From an uncultured Dorea sp. (GTDB lineage: Bacteria > Bacillota > Clostridia > Lachnospirales > Lachnospiraceae), in contig CAJTYU010000027.1 in assembly GCA_910584095.1 (NCBI GenBank), forward strand, positions 1 to 43,031: a stretch of 43,031 nt of DNA. The letters run 5' to 3'. This document shows, piece after piece, positions 14,258 to 23,910 of the stretch (its first letter is position 1; each line of letters starts with the position of its first letter). The notes under the pieces were generated by a model. That model was not told where the DNA came from. It ran no database searches and saw only the letters and a program-made list of their open reading frames with translations. A program made the translations under genes and the position numbers.

Positions 14258-17200
14258 ATGGCACTGCAATTTATTTTTGGGGGTTCCGGCTCAGGGAAGT
14301 CCCATTATTTATATAATCGGATCATACAGGAGGCAGGGGAGAACCTTGCCCTTAATTACGTGGTTCTGGTGCCTGAGCAGTTTACGATGCAGACACAGAA
14401 GGACCTTGTTTTGAAGCATGATAAGAAGGGTATTATGAATATTGACGTATTAAGCTTCGGACGGCTGGCGTACCGGATTTTTGAAGAGACAGGAAAAGGG
14501 AATATGCCGGTGCTGGACGATGAGGGAAAGAATCTGATTCTGCGAAAACTTGCGGGGAATGTAGACTGCCGTTTAAGAGTTTTAAAAGGCAATATGAAGC
14601 GGTTCGGATATATCAGCGAGGTCAAATCAGTGCTGTCCGAATTTGACCAATATGATATCGGCACGGAGGAACTGGAACGGGTTATGGACCGGGCGGGAAA
14701 GAATACGTATCTGTATTATAAGCTTCAGGATATGAAGACAATCTATGAAGAATTTCGGGCATATCTGAGAGACCGTTATATTACCAAGGAGGAACTTTTG
14801 GATGTATTGTGCCGTATTGCGCCGGAATCAGCGCTCCTTAGAAAAAGCGTGATAGTGCTGGATGGGTTTACCGGCTTTACCCCAGTCCAGAACCGTCTGC
14901 TTGCGCAGCTTATGAAGCTTTGCGTCGATGTGGCGGTTACCGTGACGATAGATGAAGAGGATCCCTATAGGTATGCGGGTCCCTGTCAGATGTTTGGCAT
15001 GAGCAAGCAAACAGTAATGTCGCTTACCAAGCTTGCAAAGGAGAGGCGGGTGGAGCAAAAAGACCCGGTTGATTTAAGGAAACGTCCCTACTATCGATTT
15101 CGGGAGTGCAGGGCTCTTGGATTTCTCGAGGAGAATCTGTTCCGCTACAGTGGAAGGCAGTACCAAAAAGAGCAGACTGCAATAGAGGTTTTTGAGGCGG
15201 CAAATCCGAGAGAGGAAGCGATAGCGGCGGCGGCAGAGGTGCGCAGGCTGATAAGGAAGGAAGGACTGAGATACCGGGAAATTGGCGTTATCGTAACGGA
15301 TCTGAATGGTTACGGGGATTATCTGGAACAGGCATTTGACCGGTTTGGGATTCCTGCCTTTATGGATTATAAGAGAAGTATCCTCCTTAATTCTTTTGTG
15401 GAATACGTGCGGAGTATCCTTGCTATGGCTGAGGAAAACTTCACCTATGACAGCGTCTTCCGGTTTCTGCGTGCAGGATACGGGCCTTTTTCAGATGATG
15501 AAGTCAGCGGGCTTGAAAATTATTGTCTGGCGTTTGGTATCAGGGGATATAAAAAATGGCAGGAGCGCTGGCTCCGTAGGGATAAGGGCATGACGGAGGA
15601 AGAGCTGTCAGAGATTAATCATTTGAGAGTAACGTTTGTTGAGTTTGCGGACGAATTGGTATTTGTGCTGAAACAGCGAAAGAAAACAGTGAGAGATATT
15701 ACAGAGGCGCTGTACCGCTTTCTGGAGCGTGAAAGGCTTCAACAGACGTTAAAGAATCAGGAGGAAGTGTTTGCGGCAAATGGAGAACTGGCTCTTGCCA
15801 AAGAATACGCGCAGGTTTACGGCGTGGTAATCGGTCTGTTTGACAAGTTTGTAGAGCTGCTGGGAGACGAGCAGGTCGGACTTGCGGAATACCGCGAGCT
15901 TCTAGACGCCGGGTTAAATGAAGCAAAGATCGGCGTAATCCCGCCGGGGCTTGATCAGGTAATCGCAGGAGACGTGGAACGTACGAGATTAAAGGATATC
16001 AAGGCGCTTCTTGTTCTGGGGCTGAATGATACCCTGCTTCCCGGCGCTCTGATTAAAAAAGGTATATTAAGTGAAAGAGACAGAGAGAAGTTTGAGGAAG
16101 AGGAGCTTAAGCTGACGCCGGGAGGAAGGGAACAGGCTTATATCCAGAAGTTTTATCTCTATCTGAATTTGACAAAGCCGGAGGAGAAGCTTTCTCTGTT
16201 TTACAGTAAGAGCGGCGCTGACGGAAAGGCTCTTCGCCCCGCCTATCTAATTGGGGAAATGAAAAAGTTGTTTCCAAAGCTTCCCGTTACCGATGTAACA
16301 AGAAGGAGGCCTGCGGACAAAGAGATTACGCCCCAGACTGCGTTAAAAGAGCTGATCGAGGGGCTGCGGATGCAGAGTGACGCTGTGGGAAGCGCATGGA
16401 TGGAGCTGTATAACTGGTATAAAAAAAATCCGGAGTGGGAGGAGAAGATGGAAAGTCTTTTGGATGCAGGTTTTTATTCCTATCAGCCGGAACGGATCAG
16501 TGAAATGGCGGCAAAGCTGGTTTATGGAGATAATTTTCAGAATAGTATTTCTAGAATGGAGCGGTTTTCCGCCTGTGCGTTTTCCCATTTTCTGACCTAC
16601 GGGCTCCGCCTTAAGGAACGCAGTGAATATGAATTTCGGGCTTTGGATCTTGGGAATGTATTTCATGCGGCGATTGAACGTTATTCTAGGAAAGCAGAAC
16701 ACGAGGGCGGCTGGATTGGACTGGAAGAAACCCGTCGGGAAGAGTTAGTTAAGCAGAGCGTAGAAGAGGCGGCGGCAGATTATGGAAATTCTATACTGTA
16801 TAGTTCGGCGAGGAATGAATATATGCTTGTTCGTCTTACAAGGCTTCTGGACCGTACGGTATGGGCTCTTACTGATCAGCTTAAAAAAGGCGACTTTGTG
16901 CCGGAGGCTTATGAATTGAATTTTGGCAGCGGTAAGATTGACCGGCTTGACGTATGTGCGGATGAAGACGAGGTTTACGTGAAGGTGCTGGATTATAAGA
17001 CAGGCCAGACGGGATTTGACGTTTCCGCCCTATACCATGGCCTGCAGCTGCAGCTGATGGTATATATGAATGCGGCGATGGAGCACATAAAGGAAAAATA
17101 TCCGAAACACAATGTAATTCCGGCGGGGGTTTTTTACTATCGGATGAAGGACCCGCTGGTAGGAAAGGCGAAGGAGCAGGAAAGGATGAAGCAGATGCTG

Positions 17201-17614
17201 AAGGAGCTTCGGCCGGATGGAATCGTGAATCTGGAGAATGAGAGTCTGAGCCACCTGGATCATAGCTTTACGGGAGAGTCTACAGCGGTTCCGGTGAAGC
17301 TGAATCGGGATGGAAGTATTTCGAAAACCTCCAGAGCGGTCAGTCATGAGGATTTCTATGCCATGCTGTCCTTTGCCGAACAAAAGAACCGCTCTATCAG
17401 AGAGGAAATCCGGCAGGGAGAGGTAGGAATAGCTCCATACCGGCAAGGGACAAAGAGCGGCTGTGACTACTGTGTATATCAACATATCTGCGGGTTTGAT
17501 GTGCGGCTGTCAGGATATAGATATAGGGATATTTCGAGGCTTTCCGGAGGAGAAGCGGTGGAACGGATGAAATGGGAAACGGAAAGGAAAAAGGAGGAAC
17601 GGCATGGGGATTAG
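14258..17614 (+). CDS. addB: ATP-dependent helicase/nuclease subunit B (AddB)
   Basis: AddB is one half of the AddAB helicase-nuclease that resects double-strand breaks for RecA. The 1118-residue subunit shows an N-terminal Walker A GGSGSGKSHYLY, an inactivated helicase-like core, and a C-terminal RecB-type nuclease with LDYKTG. A 4Fe-4S cluster is expected from the Cys in FSACAFSHF plus three in CDYCVYQHIC. ATG 14258 is preceded by GGAGG; the frame upstream begins only with TTG 14246 inside the ribosome site. addA overlaps its last 11 bases. Confidence 0.96.
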   Translation: MALQFIFGGSGSGKSHYLYNRIIQEAGENLALNYVVLVPEQFTMQTQKDLVLKHDKKGIMNIDVLSFGRLAYRIFEETGKGNMPVLDDEGKNLILRKLAGNVDCRLRVLKGNMKRFGYISEVKSVLSEFDQYDIGTEELERVMDRAGKNTYLYYKLQDMKTIYEEFRAYLRDRYITKEELLDVLCRIAPESALLRKSVIVLDGFTGFTPVQNRLLAQLMKLCVDVAVTVTIDEEDPYRYAGPCQMFGMSKQTVMSLTKLAKERRVEQKDPVDLRKRPYYRFRECRALGFLEENLFRYSGRQYQKEQTAIEVFEAANPREEAIAAAAEVRRLIRKEGLRYREIGVIVTDLNGYGDYLEQAFDRFGIPAFMDYKRSILLNSFVEYVRSILAMAEENFTYDSVFRFLRAGYGPFSDDEVSGLENYCLAFGIRGYKKWQERWLRRDKGMTEEELSEINHLRVTFVEFADELVFVLKQRKKTVRDITEALYRFLERERLQQTLKNQEEVFAANGELALAKEYAQVYGVVIGLFDKFVELLGDEQVGLAEYRELLDAGLNEAKIGVIPPGLDQVIAGDVERTRLKDIKALLVLGLNDTLLPGALIKKGILSERDREKFEEEELKLTPGGREQAYIQKFYLYLNLTKPEEKLSLFYSKSGADGKALRPAYLIGEMKKLFPKLPVTDVTRRRPADKEITPQTALKELIEGLRMQSDAVGSAWMELYNWYKKNPEWEEKMESLLDAGFYSYQPERISEMAAKLVYGDNFQNSISRMERFSACAFSHFLTYGLRLKERSEYEFRALDLGNVFHAAIERYSRKAEHEGGWIGLEETRREELVKQSVEEAAADYGNSILYSSARNEYMLVRLTRLLDRTVWALTDQLKKGDFVPEAYELNFGSGKIDRLDVCADEDEVYVKVLDYKTGQTGFDVSALYHGLQLQLMVYMNAAMEHIKEKYPKHNVIPAGVFYYRMKDPLVGKAKEQERMKQMLKELRPDGIVNLENESLSHLDHSFTGESTAVPVKLNRDGSISKTSRAVSHEDFYAMLSFAEQKNRSIREEIRQGEVGIAPYRQGTKSGCDYCVYQHICGFDVRLSGYRYRDISRLSGGEAVERMKWETERKKEERHGD

Positions 17615-20600
17615 CTGGACCAGAGAACAGGAGAAAGTAATCAGCCTTAGCGGACGGAGCATTCTGGTGTCTGCAGCGGCAGGCTCCGGAAAAACGGCGG
17701 TGCTGGTTGAGCGTATTATCACCATGCTGACCAGAAGAGAGAATCCGGTTGATGTAGACCGCCTTTTAATCGTGACCTTTACAGAGGCGGCCGCGGCGGA
17801 GATGAAGGAGCGTATTCGCAGGGCGGTGGAAGATAGGGTGGAAAAGGAGCCGGAGAACGAACATTTGAGAAGACAGGCAACTTTAGTACACAGCGCTCAG
17901 ATTACAACGATACACAGTTTCTGTCTGTCGGTAATCCGGGAGCATTTTCATACCATTGATTTGGATCCGGCTTTTCGGATTGGGGAGGACGGCGAACTGA
18001 AGCTTCTTAGGCAGGATGTGCTGAGGGAGGTGCTGGATGGATATTATGAGAAAGGGGAACCGTCATTTTTAAATTTGGTAGAGGCTTATGGCGGCAGCAG
18101 GGATGACAGGAAACTGGAAGGACTGGTTCTTAAGCTGTATGAATTTTGCAGAAGTTATCCGGAGCCGGAAAAATGGCTGGGAGAGTGCCGCATGGCCTAC
18201 CAGATTGAGAGTATGGAAGACTTAGACGCCTCCGTTTATTATCAGTGTGCAAAAGAAAATGTAAGAAGGTATCTGGAGGGAGCGGCGGAACTTCTGGAAC
18301 AGGGGACGCGTATATGCAATGAGCCGGAAGGACCGTATATGTATGAGGAAATGCTGGAGTCGGACCGGCTTGTGATAGAAGGACTTATGAGAGGGAAAGG
18401 GTATGAGGAATGCTGCAAAGCCTTTCAGTCTGTCAAATGGTCCAGATTGGCCTCCAACAGAGACAAACAGGTATCGGCGGAGAAAGCCGGGCTGGTGAAA
18501 GATATCCGGGAAGAGATAAAAGGAACGGTGAAGGATATCGGCGCGCTGTATTTTTCCCAGCCGGGAGAGGAGGTCCTTGCAGACCTTAAGGTGTGCAGGC
18601 CTTATATAGAAATGCTTGTAAAGCTTACGCTGGATTTTATGGCGGCTTTTGAAGACAAGAAACGCAGCCGGAGTATGATTGATTTTGATGATATGCAGCA
18701 GTATGCCCTGCGGATTCTGACCCGGAATATAGATGGAAAGCTTGCGCCTTCGAATGTGGCGAAGGAATATCAGGAGCAGTTTGCGGAGGTCATGATTGAC
18801 GAGTATCAGGACAGCAACTTGATTCAGGAAACGATTCTGACCAGCGTATCCGGCATATGGAAGGGAAACTATAATATTTTTATGGTAGGGGACGTAAAAC
18901 AGAGTATTTACCGGTTCCGGCTGTCGAGACCCGAATTGTTTATGGATAAATATGAACGCTATCCGCTGGAGGATGGGAAGGAGCAGCGGATTGATCTTCA
19001 TAAAAACTTTCGGAGCCGCAGGCAGGTGCTTGAGAGCGTGAACGCTGTATTCCGGCAGATTATGACAAAGGCGCTTGGCGGCGTGGAATATGATGACGAC
19101 GCGGCTCTGTATGCGGGGGCGTCATATGAAGACGCGGCGGGCGGCGAGACGGAGCTTCTTCTGGTTGATACAGAAGAAGCGGAAGCTTCTGACGCGCTTG
19201 CAGAGCCGGGGGAAAGGCTGTCCGCGCGGAAAATGGAAGCGGCGGCGGCGGCTCTTCGGATCAGAGAACTGATGGCAGACCAGATGGTGACAGATAAGCA
19301 GACCGGAAAGCTCCGGCCGGTGCAGTATAGGGATATCGTTATTCTTACCAGAAGCATGAAAGGATTTGCGGATGTGTTTGCAGAGGTTCTGGGAAGATAT
19401 GGGATTCCGGTCTGTGCCGGGGCAAAGGAAGGTTATTTTGATACGAGAGAAATCGGCCTGCTTTTGGAATATCTGAAGATTATGAATAATCAGAAGCAGG
19501 ATATTCCTTTGGCCGCAGTTTTAAAGTCCTATTTTGGCGGTATGACAGATGAAGAACTAGCGCAGATTAAAGGGGAGTACCATAAGCTCCGGTTTTATGA
19601 AGCAGTCGCTGCTTATCGGAAAGAAGGTACGGATACACAGATTCGGGAGAAATTGGAAAGATGCCTTGAGAAGCTGGAATATTTCCGGAATATGGCTTCC
19701 TATATGGCGCTTCATGAATTGCTTGAGAGGATTTTTCAGGAAACCGGATACAGAGACTATGTGGCGGCGCTTCCGGCGGGGGAACAAAGAGAGGCAAATC
19801 TCTATATGCTGTCGGAAAAGGCGCGGGTTTTTGAAAGCACCAGCTATAAGGGGCTGTTTCATTTTATCCGTTATGTAGAACAGCTTCAAAAGTACGAGGT
19901 TGATTACGGCGAGGCATCTGCGTTGGATGAACAGGCTGATACCGTGCAGATGATGAGCATTCACAAAAGCAAAGGACTGGAATTTCCGGTTGTAATCCTA
20001 GCGGGCACGGGAAAGAAATTTAACAGACAGGATATGAGAGGAAATGTTATTCTTCACGCGTCTCTGGGAGTGGGGCTGGAGTGCATTAATCTGGAAAACC
20101 GCACCAAATGCCCTTCGTTTATCAAAAGTGTGATTGCCAGAGAAGAACTGTTAGAGAGCATGGGAGAGGAACTGAGGATTCTGTATGTGGCATTTACCCG
20201 CGCGAAAGAAAAACTGATTATTATGGGTACAGCCGCAGAGCCGGAGAAGAAGTTAAGAGCCGCAGAGCTTGAGGCGGAAGGGATATCCGGCGGAGCGAGA
20301 AAAAAACTTCCTTTTGGGCGCCTTGCAGGAGCGTCCGGTTTTCTTGGATGGCTGATACCGGCCATTGCAGGAAATAAAGGAGAATCAACGGTGAAGGTAC
20401 GGATTCTTTGCATGGAAGAAGTTCTGGAAGGAGAAGTTCAGGAGAGGGCCGTTCAGTTGTTTACCAGACAGGCATTAGAAGAATGGAATACAGAACAAAT
20501 TTATGATGAACAAATGAAATTTTCTCTGGAAGAACAGTTTTCCTATGTATATCCTTACAGTCAGCTGGAAGGAAAGAAGCTGAAATACACGGTCTCAGAA

Positions 20601-21227
20601 TTAAAGAAAAGAGCCTATCTGGCAGAGGAGGCGGGAGAGCTCCTGTGCGAAGAGGAAACGGTGATTCCGCTGATCCCGAAATTTCTGCAGACAGAGACAG
20701 GTCTTACCGGGGCGTCCAGAGGAAGCGCCTACCACAGGGTTATGGAGCTGTTTGATTTTACAGGAGTTTATGATAGGGAAAGCGTGTGGAAAGCGGTATC
20801 CGCGATGGAAGAGGAAGGAAAGATATCCTCAGAGATGGCAGCCTGTGTGGATAGGGAGGATATTCTGGGCTTTTTAAATACCAGCTCCGGAAAGCGTATG
20901 ACGCGGGCGGCCGGAAAGGGCCTTCTATGGAAGGAACAGCCCTTTGTGCTGGGGATTCCTATGGAAGACGTTTATCCTGAAATGAAAGGGGAAGAACCAG
21001 AGACGGTCCTTGTGCAGGGGATTATCGACGTATATTTTGAGGAGCCGGATGGGCTTGTGGTATTGGATTATAAGACTGACCGGGTAAAAAGCGAGGAGGA
21101 GCTTAAGGAAAAATATCAGGGGCAGCTGGAGTATTATGCGAGGGCATTAGAGCAGATAACTGGAAAAAGGGTTCGGGAGAAAGCGATCTATTCCTTTACT
21201 CTTGGAAAAGAAATCATCTGGAGCTGA
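17604..21227 (+). CDS. addA: ATP-dependent helicase/nuclease subunit A (AddA)
   Basis: AddA is a UvrD-like 3'-5' helicase with a nuclease domain that works with AddB at DNA ends. The 1207-residue protein has Walker A AAAGSGKTAVLVERI, Walker B VMIDEYQDSN, motif III VGDVKQSIYRFR, motif V/VI regions (SIHKSKGLEFPVV and LYVAFTRAKEKL), and the C-terminal nuclease core GIIDVYFEEPDG...LDYKTDR. The AAAAGGAGGAA ribosome site lies within the end of addB, so translation is coupled. No separate Chi-related feature is visible. Confidence 0.97.
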   Translation: MGISWTREQEKVISLSGRSILVSAAAGSGKTAVLVERIITMLTRRENPVDVDRLLIVTFTEAAAAEMKERIRRAVEDRVEKEPENEHLRRQATLVHSAQITTIHSFCLSVIREHFHTIDLDPAFRIGEDGELKLLRQDVLREVLDGYYEKGEPSFLNLVEAYGGSRDDRKLEGLVLKLYEFCRSYPEPEKWLGECRMAYQIESMEDLDASVYYQCAKENVRRYLEGAAELLEQGTRICNEPEGPYMYEEMLESDRLVIEGLMRGKGYEECCKAFQSVKWSRLASNRDKQVSAEKAGLVKDIREEIKGTVKDIGALYFSQPGEEVLADLKVCRPYIEMLVKLTLDFMAAFEDKKRSRSMIDFDDMQQYALRILTRNIDGKLAPSNVAKEYQEQFAEVMIDEYQDSNLIQETILTSVSGIWKGNYNIFMVGDVKQSIYRFRLSRPELFMDKYERYPLEDGKEQRIDLHKNFRSRRQVLESVNAVFRQIMTKALGGVEYDDDAALYAGASYEDAAGGETELLLVDTEEAEASDALAEPGERLSARKMEAAAAALRIRELMADQMVTDKQTGKLRPVQYRDIVILTRSMKGFADVFAEVLGRYGIPVCAGAKEGYFDTREIGLLLEYLKIMNNQKQDIPLAAVLKSYFGGMTDEELAQIKGEYHKLRFYEAVAAYRKEGTDTQIREKLERCLEKLEYFRNMASYMALHELLERIFQETGYRDYVAALPAGEQREANLYMLSEKARVFESTSYKGLFHFIRYVEQLQKYEVDYGEASALDEQADTVQMMSIHKSKGLEFPVVILAGTGKKFNRQDMRGNVILHASLGVGLECINLENRTKCPSFIKSVIAREELLESMGEELRILYVAFTRAKEKLIIMGTAAEPEKKLRAAELEAEGISGGARKKLPFGRLAGASGFLGWLIPAIAGNKGESTVKVRILCMEEVLEGEVQERAVQLFTRQALEEWNTEQIYDEQMKFSLEEQFSYVYPYSQLEGKKLKYTVSELKKRAYLAEEAGELLCEEETVIPLIPKFLQTETGLTGASRGSAYHRVMELFDFTGVYDRESVWKAVSAMEEEGKISSEMAACVDREDILGFLNTSSGKRMTRAAGKGLLWKEQPFVLGIPMEDVYPEMKGEEPETVLVQGIIDVYFEEPDGLVVLDYKTDRVKSEEELKEKYQGQLEYYARALEQITGKRVREKAIYSFTLGKEIIWS

Positions 21228-21259
21228 TAAAGTGGTTTAACAGATAGAAAACGATAAGA

Positions 21260-21305
21260 CGGCGGAAGACTGCGTGAATGAGCAGGCTTCCGCCGCTGCG
21301 GTTTT
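21260..21305 (+). terminator. Probable weak terminator after addA
   Basis: CGGCGGAAG (21260-21268) pairs with CTTCCGCCG (21287-21295), followed after a short gap by GCGGTTTTC. The T-tract is poor. The rest of the 312-base gap (21228-21539) is AT-rich and holds only the padR promoter region. Confidence 0.5.
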
Positions 21306-21451
21306 CAAGGGTTTTCATTTTTTGCTTTTATAAATAGTAACAGTTTGGCTCATCGTCTGCATTATGCGCTTATTCATATAAGCATGATTCGCCCATAATG
21401 CCGGCAATGGTTCAACCGTTACTATAATAATAATTTTTTTATAATACTATA

Positions 21452-21480
21452 TTGACAATTAATATTATATAAAATATAAT
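21452..21480 (+). promoter_or_regulatory. Perfect-consensus sigma-A promoter of the padR operon
   Basis: TTGACA (21452-21457), exactly 17 bases, TATAAT (21475-21480). Such a perfect promoter is normally held down by a repressor; an inverted repeat covers the -10 box. Confidence 0.85.
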
Positions 21481-21482
21481 AT
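21462..21482. promoter_or_regulatory. Probable PadR operator overlapping the -10 box
   Basis: ATATTATA (21462-21469) and TATAATAT (21475-21482) form a perfect 8-5-8 inverted repeat. PadR proteins bind such AT-rich dyads and often repress their own operon; assignment to this PadR is inference from position. Confidence 0.6.
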
Positions 21483-21539
21483 AGTCAAGAAAACAATATA
21501 AACATTAAAATAGCATAGGAGATATAAAGGAGTGAGATT

Positions 21540-21863
21540 ATGGTATTTAACACCGGAGCAGCACTTCTGGATGCGATTGTACTGGCAGTTGTGTCGTGGG
21601 AGGATGAAGGCACTTATGGTTATAAGATCACTCAGGATGTGAAGAGAGCGATTGATGTGTCAGAATCAACTCTGTATCCGGTTCTTAGGAGACTTCAGAA
21701 GGACGAATGCCTGGAGGTCTATGACCGTCAATTTGACGGAAGGAACCGCAGGTATTATAAGGTTACAGAGAAAGGGCTGATACAGTTGAATCTCTATCGG
21801 TCGGAGTGGAAATCATATTGTGAGAAGATTAATTCTATATTTGAGGGAGGGGTTATTGAATGA
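21540..21863 (+). CDS. PadR-family transcriptional regulator
   Basis: This 107-residue winged-helix protein has the PadR signature: LDAIVLAVVSWEDEGTYGYKITQDV, then ESTLYPVLRRLQKDECLEVY (recognition helix), then a wing with RNRRYYKVTEKG. It probably represses its own operon from the dyad in the promoter. A strong AAAGGAGTGAG ribosome site precedes it. Its stop overlaps the start of the DUF1700 gene by four bases (ATGA), a constant partnership in Firmicutes. Confidence 0.93.
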   Translation: MVFNTGAALLDAIVLAVVSWEDEGTYGYKITQDVKRAIDVSESTLYPVLRRLQKDECLEVYDRQFDGRNRRYYKVTEKGLIQLNLYRSEWKSYCEKINSIFEGGVIE

Positions 21864-22678
21864 ACCGCATTGAGTATATGAGGAGGCTGGCAGCGCTTCT
21901 TCAGGATGTACCGGCAGAAGAGCGTGTTGCAACTATGCAGTATTACAATGATTATTTTGATGATGCCGGTGAAGAGAATGAGGAGAAAGTGATTGAAGAA
22001 CTTGGAAGCCCGGAGCAGGTTGCGGCTGAGATGAAAGCGGGGCTTGGCAGGCGGACAGGGGATACCGGGGAATTTCGTGAAACCGGATATGCAGACCCTA
22101 AGTTTGAGAAGAAGGAAGTCCCGGTTCGTTATCCCGGAGCGGGAAGCCAGAATAAGAACACAGGGAATCCATATTCAAGAGGAACTGACGCCGGAAGCCA
22201 GTCGGGAAACGGATATGCCTATAGAGCGGGGCAGAATGAGAATAGCAGTCAATATTCTGATCTGAATGGAGGCGGAAGCCCAAAGCGAGAACCTTGGACC
22301 AGCGGCGGCCTTAAGATTGTGTTGGTTGTATTGATTATATTAGTGGCGGCTCCGGTACTGCTTCCTTTGGCGGCTGCAATTGCGGCCTGCGTATTCGCCT
22401 TTGGCCTTGTGGGATTTGCCATTTTTATAGTCCTTGTGGCAGTTGCGGCGATGCTTGCAGTATCAGGGCTGGTGTTATTTGTAAAAGGGATGCTTATCAT
22501 GATATCAAGTCCCGCGGAAGCCATGGCGGTGATGGGAGCTGGGATGATATTAGGAGTTGTGGGGACTATCGCAACTGTGGCGGCCGTCAGGCTGTGTATG
22601 ATAGTCCTTCCGGGGATGTTCCGGTTTGTGGTAAATCTTTGCAGGAAACCGTTTCAGAAAAGAAAGGCGGCGGTATAG
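21860..22678 (+). CDS. DUF1700-family membrane protein
   Basis: The 272-residue protein begins with a cytoplasmic DUF1700/HAAS-like helical domain (residues 1-65: EYMRRLAALLQDVPAEER...YYNDYFDDAG...ELGSPEQVAAEMK). A disordered Gly/Ser/Asn/Tyr-rich linker (70-145) follows, then three or so hydrophobic segments (150-260). In related operons such proteins are thought to work with the adjacent PadR and DUF4097 proteins in envelope-stress or peptide-stress responses; the mechanism is not established. It is coupled to both neighbours with four-base and zero-base junctions. Confidence 0.85.
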   Translation: MNRIEYMRRLAALLQDVPAEERVATMQYYNDYFDDAGEENEEKVIEELGSPEQVAAEMKAGLGRRTGDTGEFRETGYADPKFEKKEVPVRYPGAGSQNKNTGNPYSRGTDAGSQSGNGYAYRAGQNENSSQYSDLNGGGSPKREPWTSGGLKIVLVVLIILVAAPVLLPLAAAIAACVFAFGLVGFAIFIVLVAVAAMLAVSGLVLFVKGMLIMISSPAEAMAVMGAGMILGVVGTIATVAAVRLCMIVLPGMFRFVVNLCRKPFQKRKAAV

Positions 22679-23620
22679 ATGAGAAAAGGATGGAAAATAT
22701 TTTGGATTGTCTGCGGGATAGCATTTTGTTTGGGAATCGCGTTCAGTATTGCGGGACGTATGATGGGAGCGACTTTTTACGACGCCGCATTTGAACTGGG
22801 CGATGCAAACAGATGGTTCTCAGGACTGTTATTATTTGAAAGGGACGACGAAGACGGCGGCATTGAAATTACCTCAAGAATATCGAAAGACCGGGAATAT
22901 GGATATGGCGAGCGCGCCGGGGAGCCGGGGTTTGAGAAATGTTATTCCGGTGTCAGGAAAGTAGATGTGGACGCGGCTGGAATCCAGCTTCAGGTTATGG
23001 CTTCGCCGGATAAGGATGTCCATATAGAAGCTGTGAACATAGATGAGAGGCTCAAATTTGAATGCATACAGGACAGAGATGAGGTAAAAATATCAACAAC
23101 AAAGAATTTTCGTGCGATTAACCGGATTAACGGATATGCGACGGTCTGGCTGCTTATTCCGGAAGGGCGGCTTGAGGAATTGGAGCTGAATAATGATGCC
23201 GGAGAAGTATACATTGCAGACGCTGAAGCTATGGAATTTGGCCTGAATGTAGGAGCGGGGCGGGCGGTGGTAGACGGCTTTACAGCACAGAAGGCGGAGC
23301 TGGAATGCGGCGCCGGACAGATAACGGCATCGGGAACGATTCTCGCGGAGGGCGATATTAGCTGCGGCGTGGGCGAGATTGCGCTGACTTTGCATGGAAA
23401 GAGAAGCGGCTATACCTGCGATGTGGATTGTGGAATCGGGGAGGTTACTATAGGCGGAGAGTCTTACGCCGGAATTGGAATTAGTAAATCTGATGATGAT
23501 TACGATTATCCTGATTATGACGACGACTATGGACATCATGAGGATGAGCATTACGGAGGAAAGGAATTGTCCGTAGAATGCGGGATAGGAAGCGTCAGCA
23601 TTGAATTTACAGAATCGTAG
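22679..23620 (+). CDS. DUF4097-family exported beta-repeat protein with Cys-Gly repeats
   Basis: The 313-residue protein has an N-terminal membrane anchor or signal (residues 6-27) and a DUF4097/DUF2154-like beta-rich body of short repeated strands from about 85 onward. Four copies of a Cys-Gly-x-Gly pattern (ECGAGQI, SCGVGEI, DCGIGEV, ECGIGSV) sit at repeat turns. Between the last two is a very acidic loop of Asp, Tyr, His and Glu (about 272-294), a plausible metal-binding insert. Extracytoplasmic localisation is inferred. It lies directly after DUF1700 with stop abutting start. Confidence 0.82.
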   Translation: MRKGWKIFWIVCGIAFCLGIAFSIAGRMMGATFYDAAFELGDANRWFSGLLLFERDDEDGGIEITSRISKDREYGYGERAGEPGFEKCYSGVRKVDVDAAGIQLQVMASPDKDVHIEAVNIDERLKFECIQDRDEVKISTTKNFRAINRINGYATVWLLIPEGRLEELELNNDAGEVYIADAEAMEFGLNVGAGRAVVDGFTAQKAELECGAGQITASGTILAEGDISCGVGEIALTLHGKRSGYTCDVDCGIGEVTIGGESYAGIGISKSDDDYDYPDYDDDYGHHEDEHYGGKELSVECGIGSVSIEFTES

Positions 23621-23660
23621 ATTAGCAGAATAAATTAAGGAAATTGAAGGAGGAAAAATT

Positions 23661-23858
23661 ATGGAATCAAAGAAATTATACCGTTCAAAGAATCAGCGTA
23701 TGATCTGCGGAGTATGCGGAGGAATCGCAGAATATTTTAATATTGATCCGACCATTATACGTTTGGCATGGGTGCTGTTTTGCGTGGCGGGCGGAAGCGG
23801 CCTGCTGGTATATTTTATAGCGGCAATTATTATTCCGGATGAACCTGCGGTGTATTAA
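23661..23858 (+). CDS. PspC-domain membrane protein
   Basis: The 65-residue protein is the complete small form of the PspC domain: KKLYRSKNQRMICGVCGGIAEYFNIDPTIIRLAWVLF, then one or two hydrophobic segments ending in YFIAAIIIPDEP. PspC proteins act in membrane-stress signalling. It is 40 bases after the DUF4097 gene behind GAAGGAGGAAAA and is probably the last gene of the padR operon. Confidence 0.92.
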   Translation: MESKKLYRSKNQRMICGVCGGIAEYFNIDPTIIRLAWVLFCVAGGSGLLVYFIAAIIIPDEPAVY

Positions 23859-23910
23859 TCGAAGATAATCTGTCAATACTTTCTGTAACAGCGGGAAAGG
23901 GGCAGATGTT

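Noticed and set aside
18222..19001. A 259-residue minus-strand frame within addA, and similar long frames opposite hisF, pyrD and pyrC
   Set aside because: They lie wholly opposite strongly supported genes and have no domain features or ribosome sites.
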